Both the position numbers and the translations under genes were made by a program. Shown here in pieces: positions 52,364 through 60,345 of a DNA stretch of 64,000 bases (position 1 is the stretch's first letter; each line of letters starts with the position of its first letter). Source of the DNA: Streptomyces megasporus (lineage in GTDB: Bacteria > Actinomycetota > Actinomycetes > Streptomycetales > Streptomycetaceae). Location: the NCBI RefSeq assembly GCF_000718985.1, contig NZ_JODL01000002.1, positions 1 through 64,000 on the forward strand. Reading direction: 5' to 3'. The notes under the pieces were generated by a model. It saw only the letters and a list, made by a program, of their open reading frames with translations. It was not told the DNA's origin and did not search any database.

Positions 52364-53817
52364 GGCGCGTGCCCGGACGCCGAATCTCCCTGCTGACCGT
52401 CAAACGCACCGCCACCGCGGCCGTGGTGCTGGCCGTCCTGGCCGGGGCGTCGATCCTCCTGTGGGACTGGCACACCGAGCGCAGTTCCCGGTGCGCCGAC
52501 GGTGTGGTGAGGATGGGACCGACCGACGAGTGCGTCGGGGTGACCGACGGCACGTACGTCTTCAGGAAGCACCTCCAGCGCGTGACCGAGCGGATCAAGG
52601 AGGAGAACGACCGGCTCGTCAAGGGCGGCGAGCCCTATGTGAGCGTCGCCTACCTCACCTCCTTCACGCTCGGGGAAGCGGACAGCAACTCGGCCGAGTC
52701 GGTGCGGCACGAACTCCAGGGCGCCTACCTGGCCCAGCAACGGAGCAACCGGGGCGACCTCAAGGGCGTGCCCCGGATCAGACTGCTGATCGCCAACTCG
52801 GGCAGCGAGTCCCGCCACTGGGAGCACACCGTCGACGAACTGGTGGCCCGCAAGGAGACGGAACGCCTGGTGGCGGTGGTGGGCCTCGGCCCCAGCACCA
52901 CCCCCAACCTCACAGCCCTGAAGAGGCTGTCGAAAGAGGGTCTGGCCACGGTCGCCAGCACGATGACCGCCACGAACATCCGCGACATAGAGGGCTTCGC
53001 GCGGGTCGTCCCCACCAACAGGGACGAGGCCCGGGCCGCGGCGGCGTACCTCCGGCGGAAGAAGGTCGGCACCGCCGTGGTGGTCAGGGACGTGGCGCGG
53101 GAGAACCTGTACGCCCGCACCCTGAGCCGGGACTTCACCGAGGAGTTCCCCCGGGGCGACGGCCACCGGATGGTCACCGAGCCCAGGACGTTCGACAGCT
53201 CGAAGGCCGTCTGGGAGACGGAGTTGACGTTCATCGCCCAGCAGTTGTGCCAGTACCGGTCCGAGGTCGTCTACTTCGCCGGCCGCGGAAAGCACCTCAC
53301 CCACTTCATCCAGAGGCTCTCCAATCGGCCCTGCACCGACTGGACCTTCACGGTGATGACCGGGGACGACACCACCAACCTCACCAGGAGGGAACTCGAC
53401 GAGGCCGCCAAGCGCGGCATTCGGGTGCTCTACACCGGGCTGGCCCACCCGGACATGTGGACCGACCGGCCCGACCGGGTCTCCCGACCGTCGATCCTGG
53501 CCTTCCAGGAGGGCGGCTCGATGGACGAGTGGTTCCCCAGCGACCGGCACGAGGACGGCCAGGCGATGACGGCCCACGACGCCGTGCTGACGGCCGCCAC
53601 CGGGGCGCAGATGGCGGACGGCGGCGAGGCCGAGGTGACGGGCGAGACGGTCGGCGCGATGTTCCGCCAGATGCACGGCGAGCAGCGGGTGCCGGGCGCG
53701 AGCGGTTTCCTGTCCTTCCGGAACGACGGCAACCCCGTGGAGAAGGCCGTCCCGATCCTGGAGCTGAAGCCGGACGGGAACCCGGTCTTCGTCGAAGCGA
53801 TCTTCCCGGAGGGCTGA
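52360..53817 (+). CDS. Membrane-anchored type 1 periplasmic-binding-protein homologue
   Basis: 485-residue protein with one N-terminal membrane anchor (VKRTATAAVVLAVLAGASIL, about residues 14-33) and an extracytoplasmic domain resembling branched-chain amino-acid-type solute-binding proteins (Peripla_BP_6): VSVAYLTSFTL, IRLLIANSGSES, VAVVGLGPSTTPNLTALKRLS and the two-lobed VVYFAGRGKHLTHF region. There is no lipobox. The GTG overlaps the NTPase-like gene by GTGA. No permease or ABC ATPase is linked, so a ligand sensor seems more likely than a transporter. The ligand is unknown. Confidence 0.82.
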   Translation: MRRVPGRRISLLTVKRTATAAVVLAVLAGASILLWDWHTERSSRCADGVVRMGPTDECVGVTDGTYVFRKHLQRVTERIKEENDRLVKGGEPYVSVAYLTSFTLGEADSNSAESVRHELQGAYLAQQRSNRGDLKGVPRIRLLIANSGSESRHWEHTVDELVARKETERLVAVVGLGPSTTPNLTALKRLSKEGLATVASTMTATNIRDIEGFARVVPTNRDEARAAAAYLRRKKVGTAVVVRDVARENLYARTLSRDFTEEFPRGDGHRMVTEPRTFDSSKAVWETELTFIAQQLCQYRSEVVYFAGRGKHLTHFIQRLSNRPCTDWTFTVMTGDDTTNLTRRELDEAAKRGIRVLYTGLAHPDMWTDRPDRVSRPSILAFQEGGSMDEWFPSDRHEDGQAMTAHDAVLTAATGAQMADGGEAEVTGETVGAMFRQMHGEQRVPGASGFLSFRNDGNPVEKAVPILELKPDGNPVFVEAIFPEG

Positions 53818-53837
53818 GGACCGCCGGGCCGGAGCGG

Positions 53838-53871
53838 ACCCGCCGCCGGACGCCTCAGGACGGCGGCGGGT
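53838..53871. terminator. Hairpin terminator overlapping the Ohr gene end
   Basis: A perfect 11-bp stem (ACCCGCCGCCG, 53838-53848, with 53861-53871) and 12-base loop. The right arm is within the last codons of the convergent Ohr/OsmC gene. Confidence 0.7.
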
Positions 53872-54256
53872 TCAACTGGTCGCGGATCGGGCAGATGCGC
53901 AGGGCCTGGGCGATGACGCGCTCCCGCCGGTCGCCGTCGGCGCCGGGGAGGGACACCTCGGCCGTGGCGTCGAAGGAGTAGTGCTGGGCACCGCCGTTGG
54001 TGAGACGGACCTGGGCGGTGACCTCGCTGCCCGTGGGATCGACACCGGTCTCGGTGGCGGCGATGACCACGGCCTGGTGCAGGCAGGTGGCCAGGGCCGC
54101 CGCGTAAAGCTGCTCGGGGTCGTACCCTTGCCCGCTGCCGCCCAACTCGCTGGGGGCGCCGACCGGGATGCCGGCCCTCCCGGAGATGTCCACACGGCCG
54201 GTGCCGTGCCGGGAACGGGCCTGGGCGCTGTACAGATCCTGTTCGGAAGGCGACAT
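53855..54256 (-). CDS. OsmC/Ohr-family peroxiredoxin-like protein
   Basis: 133-residue protein of the Ohr/OsmC fold, thiol peroxidases that reduce organic hydroperoxides. The two reactive cysteines are in TCLHQAVV and RICPIRDQL. It differs from canonical Ohr (CFHSAL and CPYS) at flanking residues, so the exact subgroup is uncertain. The ATG at 54254-54256 is the likely start; a GGGAGGGG tract is 13 bases upstream. It probably forms a homodimer in the cytoplasm. No regulator (OhrR) is adjacent. Confidence 0.86.
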   Translation of the reverse strand: MSPSEQDLYSAQARSRHGTGRVDISGRAGIPVGAPSELGGSGQGYDPEQLYAAALATCLHQAVVIAATETGVDPTGSEVTAQVRLTNGGAQHYSFDATAEVSLPGADGDRRERVIAQALRICPIRDQLNPPPS

Positions 54257-54361
54257 GCGGAGAGGACTACCCCTCCCCCGTTCCCGAGAGGCGCCCCCAA
54301 ACGGCTGACGGTGTCCGCCCGCGGCCTTCGAACGGCGCCCGTCCACGCCGCCCGGACGCCG

Positions 54362-54772
54362 TCAGCCGGCGTCCTCCACACGCATCCGCACCTGTTCGGC
54401 CAGTCGCTCCAGGCTCTGGTCGAGGGAGACGTGGACGGCGTCCCGCGAGGGAGCGTGCTCCTCGTCGAAGAAGGACAGGTGCACGGTCACCTCGCTCGCG
54501 CCGCTGCCGATGCCCGCCACCTGCAACCAGCCCGAGTACGAGCCCTCGTCGCGGGTCCCCCACTCGGCGCGCATCTGATCGGGTCGGGTGCGGAACAGGG
54601 CCCGGACGTCGTGCCCGGTGCGGTCCTCGTGGACGGTGACGGCCGGAGGGTCCTCCACACGGGCGTGGAGGTCCAGCGGAAGCCAGCGGTTGAGGCGGTC
54701 CGGGTCGGACACCTCGTCGAAGACCAGCTCGGGCAGGGCGGGCATGGTGCGGGAACGCTCGTATTCGCTCAC
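54362..54772 (-). CDS. SRPBCC (polyketide-cyclase-like) protein
   Basis: 136-residue protein of the START/SRPBCC fold, a helix-grip fold around a hydrophobic pocket. Typical features are the N-terminal SRTMPALPELVFDEVSDPDRLNRWLP (shortened motif) and the C-terminal long helix SLDQSLERLAEQVRMRVEDA. Most members are lipid-binding or of unknown role. The GTG at 54772 has GGGAG upstream. It is 105 bp upstream of Ohr on the same strand and 104 bp downstream of the GH4 gene. Confidence 0.84.
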   Translation of the reverse strand: MSEYERSRTMPALPELVFDEVSDPDRLNRWLPLDLHARVEDPPAVTVHEDRTGHDVRALFRTRPDQMRAEWGTRDEGSYSGWLQVAGIGSGASEVTVHLSFFDEEHAPSRDAVHVSLDQSLERLAEQVRMRVEDAG

Positions 54773-54876
54773 CGGGTCTCACTCCCGAAGTCTCGGTGGT
54801 CACGGACGCAGAACGGCGTACCCCCATCGGGGCCGGGCATCCATGCCGCGCCCCGCCCGCTCGGGTGGGAGCGCCC

Positions 54877-56247
54877 TCAGAACCCGCCCGCGGCGTCCAG
54901 GATCCGCTCGGCCACCGGCACCGAGTCCACCAGCGGGTGGAGGGCCAGGGCCCGCAGCGCGGCCCGGCGCGATCCGTCGCGCGCCGCCTCGATCGCGGAC
55001 CGTTCGACGGCCTTGAGCGTGAGCATCAGCCCGAGCTGGTCCGCGGCGACGGGGCCGGTCGCCAACGGGTGGGCCCCGGTGGCGTCGACCAGGCACGGCA
55101 CCTCGACCACCGCGTCGTCGTCCAGGCCCGGCACGGCGCCCCGGCCGGGAACGTTCAGGATCAGGGTGGTGCGCTCACCCCGGGAGATCGCCCGCATCAG
55201 GGCCAGCGCCACCCGGTCGTAGCCGCCGCCCTCCAGGTCGCAGCCGGCGCGCTCCCAGCCGCCGGACGCCTCGCGGCTCTCGGCCATGTAGGTCTCCTCG
55301 CGCTCGCGGCGGACGCGCTCCCACTCCCGGTGCGCCTGCGCCGGATCGTCCGGCCGCGCCCGCTCGTAGAAGCGGGACTGCTGGTCGAGGAGGAACTCCC
55401 CGCGGGTGGCCGCGGCGGAGCGGACGGAGGCCAGCGCCTCCCGGTTGAAGTAGTAGTAGTGGAGGTACTCGTTGGGCAGCGCGCCGAGCGCCCGCAGCCA
55501 GTCGGCGCCGAACAGCCTGCCCTCCTCGAAGGACTCCAGCGCGGCGGTGTCGGCCAGCAGTTCGGGCAGCCGGTCCACGCCGTCCACCACCAGGCGGCGC
55601 AGCCAGCCCAGGTGGTTCAGCCCCACGTAGTCGAAACCGGCGCGCTCCGGGTCGACGCCCAGGGCGTGTGCCGCACGCCGGCAGAGCCCGACGGGGGAGT
55701 CGCAGATGCCGATCACCCGGTCGGGCAGCCCCCGTTCCCGGAAGACCCGGCCCATCGCCTCGGTCACCATGCCCGCGGGGTTGGTGAAGTTGATCACCCA
55801 GGCGTCGGGGGCGAGCGCGGCGACGCGCTCGGCGATGCGCACGGCGACGGGCAGGGTGCGCAGGCCGTACAGCACCCCGCCCGCGCCCACCGTCTCCTGT
55901 CCCAGCACGCCCTCGGCGAGGGGAACGCGCTCGTCGCGGACCCGGCCGGCGAGGCCGCCGACCCGGATCGCGGAGAACACGAAGTCGGCGCCGCGCAGCG
56001 CCTCGTCGAGGTCGGTGGTCGTCCGTACCTCGGGGGCCGGTCCGGCGTGCTGTTCCCGCTGGTGGGCGAGGACCGCGCCGATCGCGTCCAGGCGGGTGCG
56101 GTCGGTGTCGTACAGGACGAGTTCGGTGCGGTGGACGGTGTGGTGGACGCCGTCGGGGGAGGAGGAGGGACCTCCCGCGTCGTCGAGCAGCGCCCGGTGC
56201 ACCAGCGGCACCCGGAAACCGCCACCACCCAGCACGGCGAGCCTCAT
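54877..56247 (-). CDS. GH4 family glycosidase, 6-phospho-beta-glucosidase-like
   Basis: 456-residue NAD- and Mn-dependent glycosidase that works by redox elimination. The Rossmann start is MRLAVLGGGGFRVPL; INFTNPAGMVTEAM, GICDSPVGL (Cys ligand) and GLNHLGW (His ligand) are GH4 hallmarks, with the NHLGW form common in 6-phospho-beta-glucosidases. The ATG at 56245-56247 is the natural start although the frame extends 63 codons upstream. The substrate's phosphorylation state cannot be decided from sequence. Its promoter region contains three 11-bp direct repeats. Confidence 0.9.
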   Translation of the reverse strand: MRLAVLGGGGFRVPLVHRALLDDAGGPSSSPDGVHHTVHRTELVLYDTDRTRLDAIGAVLAHQREQHAGPAPEVRTTTDLDEALRGADFVFSAIRVGGLAGRVRDERVPLAEGVLGQETVGAGGVLYGLRTLPVAVRIAERVAALAPDAWVINFTNPAGMVTEAMGRVFRERGLPDRVIGICDSPVGLCRRAAHALGVDPERAGFDYVGLNHLGWLRRLVVDGVDRLPELLADTAALESFEEGRLFGADWLRALGALPNEYLHYYYFNREALASVRSAAATRGEFLLDQQSRFYERARPDDPAQAHREWERVRREREETYMAESREASGGWERAGCDLEGGGYDRVALALMRAISRGERTTLILNVPGRGAVPGLDDDAVVEVPCLVDATGAHPLATGPVAADQLGLMLTLKAVERSAIEAARDGSRRAALRALALHPLVDSVPVAERILDAAGGF

Positions 56248-56347
56248 CGTCCGGCCACCCCCGTCCGACCTTCCGTCCGGCCGCCCCGTCCGACATCCGC
56301 CACGGTCCTCACAGCCTCCACGGTCCGCCCTCGCTCCGCCGAGGCCC

Positions 56348-56380
56348 GTCGACGGCGTGTCGATGGTGTGTCGACGGTCT
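56348..56380. repeat. Three 11-bp direct repeats upstream of the GH4 gene
   Basis: GTCGACGGCGT, GTCGATGGTGT and GTCGACGGTCT are contiguous, one helical turn apart, followed by CGACC. They lie about 100 bp upstream of the GH4 start. Phased repeats at this position suggest an activator or repressor binding cooperatively to one DNA face. Confidence 0.7.
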
Positions 56381-56445
56381 CGACCTTCCGACCTCCGCCT
56401 CACGGCACTCGGCGAGGCAGGCTGTGATGGTCGCACACTCCGTGC

Positions 56446-56479
56446 CCCGGACGGGCCGGGAGCCCCCGGCCCGTCCGGG
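56446..56479. terminator. Hairpin terminator
   Basis: A perfect 15-bp stem (CCCGGACGGGCCGGG) with loop AGCC, 15 bp beyond the end of the Cys-rich small protein gene on the minus strand. Confidence 0.88.
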
Positions 56480-56493
56480 ACGCGGAGACGGGC

Positions 56494-56730
56494 TCAGGCG
56501 TGGTCGACCAGTTCCCGGTGCCCCTGTACGCGCGCGCAGTGGGCGCAGCAGAAGAACCGTCCGTCGCTCGACTGCACGCCGTGGCCCAGGATGCGGCACT
56601 CGCAGTTCTCACAGATGGGCGCCATCTTGTGGGCCGCGCACTCGAAGCTGTCGAAGACGTGGACGGCGCCCGCCGCGTGCACCTCGAACGCCATTTCGTA
56701 GTCGTTGCCGCACACCTCGCACACGCTCAT
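56494..56730 (-). CDS. Small Cys-rich (zinc-binding) protein of unknown function
   Basis: 78-residue protein with several cysteine pairs: CEVCGNDYEM near the start, a single Cys plus His in FECAAHKM, CENCECRI, and FFCCAHC at the end, consistent with two zinc sites. The family is conserved in actinobacteria under names such as metallothionein-like, with no known function. The ATG at 56728-56730 has GGAGGAGG ten bases upstream. It is monocistronic and ends at a strong terminator. Confidence 0.85.
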   Translation of the reverse strand: MSVCEVCGNDYEMAFEVHAAGAVHVFDSFECAAHKMAPICENCECRILGHGVQSSDGRFFCCAHCARVQGHRELVDHA

Positions 56731-56979
56731 GAAACGTTCCTCCTCCGCTGGGTCGGTCAGCCGCAAGGATGGGACGGGTGTCCTCCGGGCTCCCGCCGCG
56801 ACGCGGTCCCGGTCTCCGACCGGCGCAGCGCGACCACCCGCCCGGCCGACGCCCCCGGCGGGGAGAACCCGTCCGGCATGACGTGCCCTCGACAATTCGT
56901 TCCGGAGTCCGGACATCCTCGTCCCGTCGGCGGGGCATGAAGGGCATGGCGGGACGGGCGACGAGCGGGAGGCACCCAC

Positions 56980-58326
56980 ATGACGACGACCACGAAGGTC
57001 CGCACCGAGGACGGCACACCGCCCTCGTCGCGCCGCGCGCTGGTGGCGGGGTCGGTCGGGAACTTCATCGAGTGGTACGAGTTCGGCGTCTACGGCTACT
57101 TCGCGACGATCATCGCCGCGCGGTTCTTCGCCCCCGAGGGCACGGGCGACCTCGAGGCCCTGGTGAAGACCTACGCCTCCTTCGCCCTGGCCTTCTTCTT
57201 CCGCCCGGTGGGCGCCGCCGTCTTCGGGCGGGTGGGCGACCGGATCGGCCGCCGCCCCACACTGATCCTCGTGATCTCGCTGATGACCGCGGCCACGGCG
57301 ACGATCGGCCTGCTGCCCACGTACGCCACGGTGGGCGCCGCCGCGCCGTGGCTGCTGACCCTCGTCCGCGTCGTCCAAGGGCTGTCCGCGGGCGGGGAGT
57401 TCGGCGGCGCGGTGTCGCTGATGACGGAGTTCGCCCCGCCCGGCCGGCGTGGACTGTACGGGGCGTGGCAGTCGTTCACCGTGGCGCTGGGCCTCCTCGC
57501 CGGCGCCGGTCTGGCCGCGTTGCTGGCCACGGTGCTCGACGAGGCCGCCCTGAACGAGTGGGGCTGGCGGCTGCCGTTCCTGTTGGCGGTGCCCATGGGG
57601 CTGGTGGCGCTGTGGCTGCGGCTGCGACTGGAGGAGACGCCCTCCTTCCGGCGGTCCGCCGCCCGGCCGCTCCGCGCGGCGGCGGACGCCCCCTCGCCGG
57701 CCGCCGCGCGGCCGGCGACGCCCACCCCGGCCGCGACCGCCCGGGCCATCGCGCTGGGCGTCGGCCGTCTGATGGGCTGGTCCGCGGCCGGCTACACCTT
57801 CCTCGTCGTGATGCCGTCCTACCTCCAGACCACCCTGGGCGCGTCCTTCCGCCAGGCGCTGGTCGCCACCGTCGTGGCCAACGCGGGCTTCGCGCTGGCC
57901 ATCCTGCCCGCCGGGGCGCTCAGCGACCGGATAGGCCGGCGGGCGGTGATGACCGCCGGAACGGTTCTGCTGATCGTGCTCGCCTTCCCCCTGCTGAACC
58001 TCCTCCAGGACCCGGACGCCTCGACGGCGGCCAAGTCGGCGGCGGTGTTCGCCGCCGGCGCGGCGGTGGGGCTGCTGGCCGGGCCGGGCCCCGCGATGCT
58101 CGCGGAGATGTTCCCCACCACGGTCCGCTACACCGGACTCGGCCTGGCCTACGCGCTGTCCAACGCGGTCTTCTCCGGCTCGGCCGGGCTGGTGATCACC
58201 GAACTGATCAAGCGGACCGGCGACGTCGACATCCCCGCCTGGTACGTGGTGCTCGTCTGTGCCGTGGGCCTGCCGGCGCTGCTCGCCCTGCGCGGCGACG
58301 ACCACCGGCGGGCGCTGCGCGACTGA
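56980..58326 (+). CDS. MFS transporter, metabolite:H+ symporter (MHS) family
   Basis: 448-residue transporter with 12 predicted helices. MHS features are present: the start GSVGNFIEWYEFGVYGYFA, FRPVGAAVFGRVGDRIGRRPTL (cytoplasmic loop 2-3), RVVQGLSAGGEFGGAVSLM and ALSDRIGRRAVMT in the second half. Such proteins import organic acids, proline or betaine with protons; the substrate is not evident. The ATG follows GGGAGGCACCCAC. It precedes anmK by 108 bp on the same strand and may be cotranscribed with it. Confidence 0.92.
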   Translation: MTTTTKVRTEDGTPPSSRRALVAGSVGNFIEWYEFGVYGYFATIIAARFFAPEGTGDLEALVKTYASFALAFFFRPVGAAVFGRVGDRIGRRPTLILVISLMTAATATIGLLPTYATVGAAAPWLLTLVRVVQGLSAGGEFGGAVSLMTEFAPPGRRGLYGAWQSFTVALGLLAGAGLAALLATVLDEAALNEWGWRLPFLLAVPMGLVALWLRLRLEETPSFRRSAARPLRAAADAPSPAAARPATPTPAATARAIALGVGRLMGWSAAGYTFLVVMPSYLQTTLGASFRQALVATVVANAGFALAILPAGALSDRIGRRAVMTAGTVLLIVLAFPLLNLLQDPDASTAAKSAAVFAAGAAVGLLAGPGPAMLAEMFPTTVRYTGLGLAYALSNAVFSGSAGLVITELIKRTGDVDIPAWYVVLVCAVGLPALLALRGDDHRRALRD

Positions 58327-58384
58327 CGCGGAGACGGGTGCGCCGGAGGCCGAGCGGGGCCGGTCGGGCGCCCGCCGAGCGGCC

Positions 58385-58420
58385 ACCGAGCGAACCGAGC
58401 GAACCGAGCGAACCGAGTGA
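58385..58420. repeat. Four 9-bp tandem repeats in the anmK leader
   Basis: ACCGAGCGA three times and ACCGAGTGA once, contiguous, ending 14 bp upstream of the anmK ATG and overlapping its ribosome binding region. Confidence 0.85.
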
Positions 58421-58434
58421 AGGGAGCCGTGGGG

Positions 58435-59667
58435 ATGAGGGTGATCGGGCTGATGTCGGGCACGTCCTGCGACGCGATCGACGCGGCGGCGGCCGACCTG
58501 ACGATCGAGGGCGACGCGGCCGACACCGTCGTCCTGCGCCCGCTCGGCGCGCTGGAGTGCGCCTTCCCCGACCGTCTGCGGCACGACCTGCTCGCCGCGC
58601 TGCCGCCCGCGTCCACCACCATGGCCGACGTGTGCCGGCTCGACACCCTCCTCGGGCAGGCCCTCGCGGCGGCGGCGGACCGCGCCGACCGCGAACTGTG
58701 CGACGGGCGGGCCGAGTTGGTCGTCTCACACGGGCAGACCGTCCACCACTGGACGGAGGGCGGCCGGGTCCGCGGCACCCTCCAGATCGGACAGCCCGCC
58801 TGGATCGCCGAACGCACCGGACGCACCGTCGTCTCCGACCTGCGCCCGCGCGACGTCGCGGCCGGAGGCCAGGGGGCGCCGCTGGTCAGCGCCCTGGACG
58901 TGATGTGGCTGCGCGACCGGCCGGGTGTTTCCGTCGCCCTCAACCTGGGCGGCATCGCCAACATCACGGTGGCGACCGGGCCGCGCGGACCGCTGGCGTA
59001 CGACACCGGACCCGCCAACGTCCTGCTCGACACGGCCGTCCGGGAGGCGACCGGCGGTCTGGCGGACCGCGACGTGGACGGGGCCCTGGCCGCCGCGGGC
59101 ACCGTCCACGCGCCCCTGCTGGAGCGGCTGTCGGCCGAGCCGTACTACTCCCGCCCCGCGCCCAGGACCACGGGGCGGGAACTGTTCAATGCGGCCTACC
59201 TGCGGGCCGCGCTGACCGGCTTCGAGCACCTGTCCACCGAGGACGTGCTGGCCACGCTCACCGAGCTGACGGCGCGGACGGTCGCCGACGCCGTGCGCGA
59301 CGCGGGCGGCACCGAGGTGATCGCCTCGGGCGGCGGCATCCGCAACCCCACCCTGATGGCCGCGCTCGGCCGGGCCCTGGACGGCGTCCCGGTGCGCGCC
59401 TCCGACGCCCTGGGCCTGCCCTCCGACGCCAAGGAGGCGTATGCCTTCGCGGTCCTGGGCTTCCTGACCGTCCACGGCCTGCCCGGCACGGTGCCGGCCT
59501 GCACCGGCGCCCGCCACGCCACCGTGCTGGGGTCGATCACCCCCGGCCGCCGCGGACTGCCGGCCACGGGCGGGGTCGGGGGCGGGGTCGGGAGTGGGGC
59601 GGCGCCGCCTGTCCGTCTCCGCGTGGCCCGAACCGATCCTTCACCGGACCCTCAAATGGGCATGTGA
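58435..59667 (+). CDS. anmK: Anhydro-N-acetylmuramic acid kinase
   Basis: 410-residue cytoplasmic kinase that opens and phosphorylates 1,6-anhydro-MurNAc during peptidoglycan recycling. The signature MRVIGLMSGTSCDAID opens the protein; LNLGGIANITV and DTGPANVLLD are ATPase-domain motifs and GGGIRNPTLM ends the core. The ATG at 58435 is chosen over a GTG at 58417. The last about 25 residues are low in complexity and the stop lies within the NsrR operator of the next gene. Peptidoglycan-recycling partners are not adjacent. Confidence 0.92.
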   Translation: MRVIGLMSGTSCDAIDAAAADLTIEGDAADTVVLRPLGALECAFPDRLRHDLLAALPPASTTMADVCRLDTLLGQALAAAADRADRELCDGRAELVVSHGQTVHHWTEGGRVRGTLQIGQPAWIAERTGRTVVSDLRPRDVAAGGQGAPLVSALDVMWLRDRPGVSVALNLGGIANITVATGPRGPLAYDTGPANVLLDTAVREATGGLADRDVDGALAAAGTVHAPLLERLSAEPYYSRPAPRTTGRELFNAAYLRAALTGFEHLSTEDVLATLTELTARTVADAVRDAGGTEVIASGGGIRNPTLMAALGRALDGVPVRASDALGLPSDAKEAYAFAVLGFLTVHGLPGTVPACTGARHATVLGSITPGRRGLPATGGVGGGVGSGAAPPVRLRVARTDPSPDPQMGM

Positions 59668-59676
59668 GATGCGTAT
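59654..59676. promoter_or_regulatory. NsrR-type operator upstream of nsrR
   Basis: AAAT-GGGCATGTGAG-ATGCGTAT matches the hmp operator at 60310-60332 in 19 or 20 of 23 positions. It precedes the nsrR start by 15 bp, implying autoregulation, and includes the anmK stop codon (59665-59667). Confidence 0.75.
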
Positions 59677-59691
59677 TGATACCGTCGGGGC

Positions 59692-60144
59692 ATGCGGTTG
59701 ACGAAGTTCACCGATCTGGCGCTGCGTGTCGTGATGCGCCTGGCGGTCGCGGACGAGGCGGAGACGCTCACCTCCCGTCAGGTCGCGGACGCCGTGGCCG
59801 CGCCGTACACGCACGTGTCCAAGGCGGTGAGCCGCCTGCGGCGCCTGGGGGTGCTGGAGGCGAGGCGAGGCAGGGGCGGCGGGCTGGAACTCACCCCCCG
59901 CGGTCGCGACGCCTCGGTCGGCCTGCTGGTCCGTCAACTGGAGGGCACCGGTGACGTGGTGGGCTGCGAGGACCCGTCCATGCCGTGCCCGTTGCGCGGG
60001 GCGTGCAGGCTGCGCTCCGCGCTGCACGACGCGCAGGAGGCGTTCTACGCGGCCCTCGATCCGCTGACCGTGCGGGATCTGGTCGGGGAACCGGCCCGGC
60101 CCGTGCTGGTGCGGTTGCTCACCGGGCCGCCTCCCGTGCCATAG
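59692..60144 (+). CDS. nsrR: Rrf2-family nitric-oxide-sensing repressor NsrR
   Basis: 150-residue winged-helix repressor with an iron-sulphur cluster that NO destroys. The HTH lies in LTSRQVADAVAAPYTHVSKAVSRL, and three conserved cysteines (C92, C99, C105) are in GCEDPSMPCPLRGAC, the standard Rrf2 cluster motif. Its neighbour hmp is the usual NsrR target. Matching operators stand upstream of both genes. The ATG at 59692 has only a short leader, so translation may be nearly leaderless. Confidence 0.92.
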   Translation: MRLTKFTDLALRVVMRLAVADEAETLTSRQVADAVAAPYTHVSKAVSRLRRLGVLEARRGRGGGLELTPRGRDASVGLLVRQLEGTGDVVGCEDPSMPCPLRGACRLRSALHDAQEAFYAALDPLTVRDLVGEPARPVLVRLLTGPPPVP

Positions 60145-60309
60145 CCCCCGAGGGCCGCCCTCCGCGGCCCTCGGAACCCCGCCCACGCACCGGGCGTCGC
60201 GCGAGGATGCGCGGACACGGTACGTGAGTGGACAGACACACCCGGCATACGAACATGCGATGAGTCCGAAGTGTCCCGTGGTCACACGGGACCGCTTCCC
60301 CGGGCTCTG

Positions 60310-60332
60310 AAATTCGCATGTCAGATGCGTAT
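60310..60332. promoter_or_regulatory. NsrR-type operator upstream of hmp
   Basis: AAAT-TCGCATGTCAG-ATGCGTAT, with CGCAT/ATGCG arms, ends 13 bp before the hmp ATG and overlaps the promoter region. Its near-copy is at 59654-59676. Confidence 0.78.
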
Positions 60333-60345
60333 CAAGGAGGCAGTG

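Noticed and set aside
56376..56385. GGTCTCGACC resembling a DasR (dre) site
   Set aside because: One mismatch in the core and poor flanks; the match is also explained by the 11-bp repeats. Mentioned only within the repeat finding.
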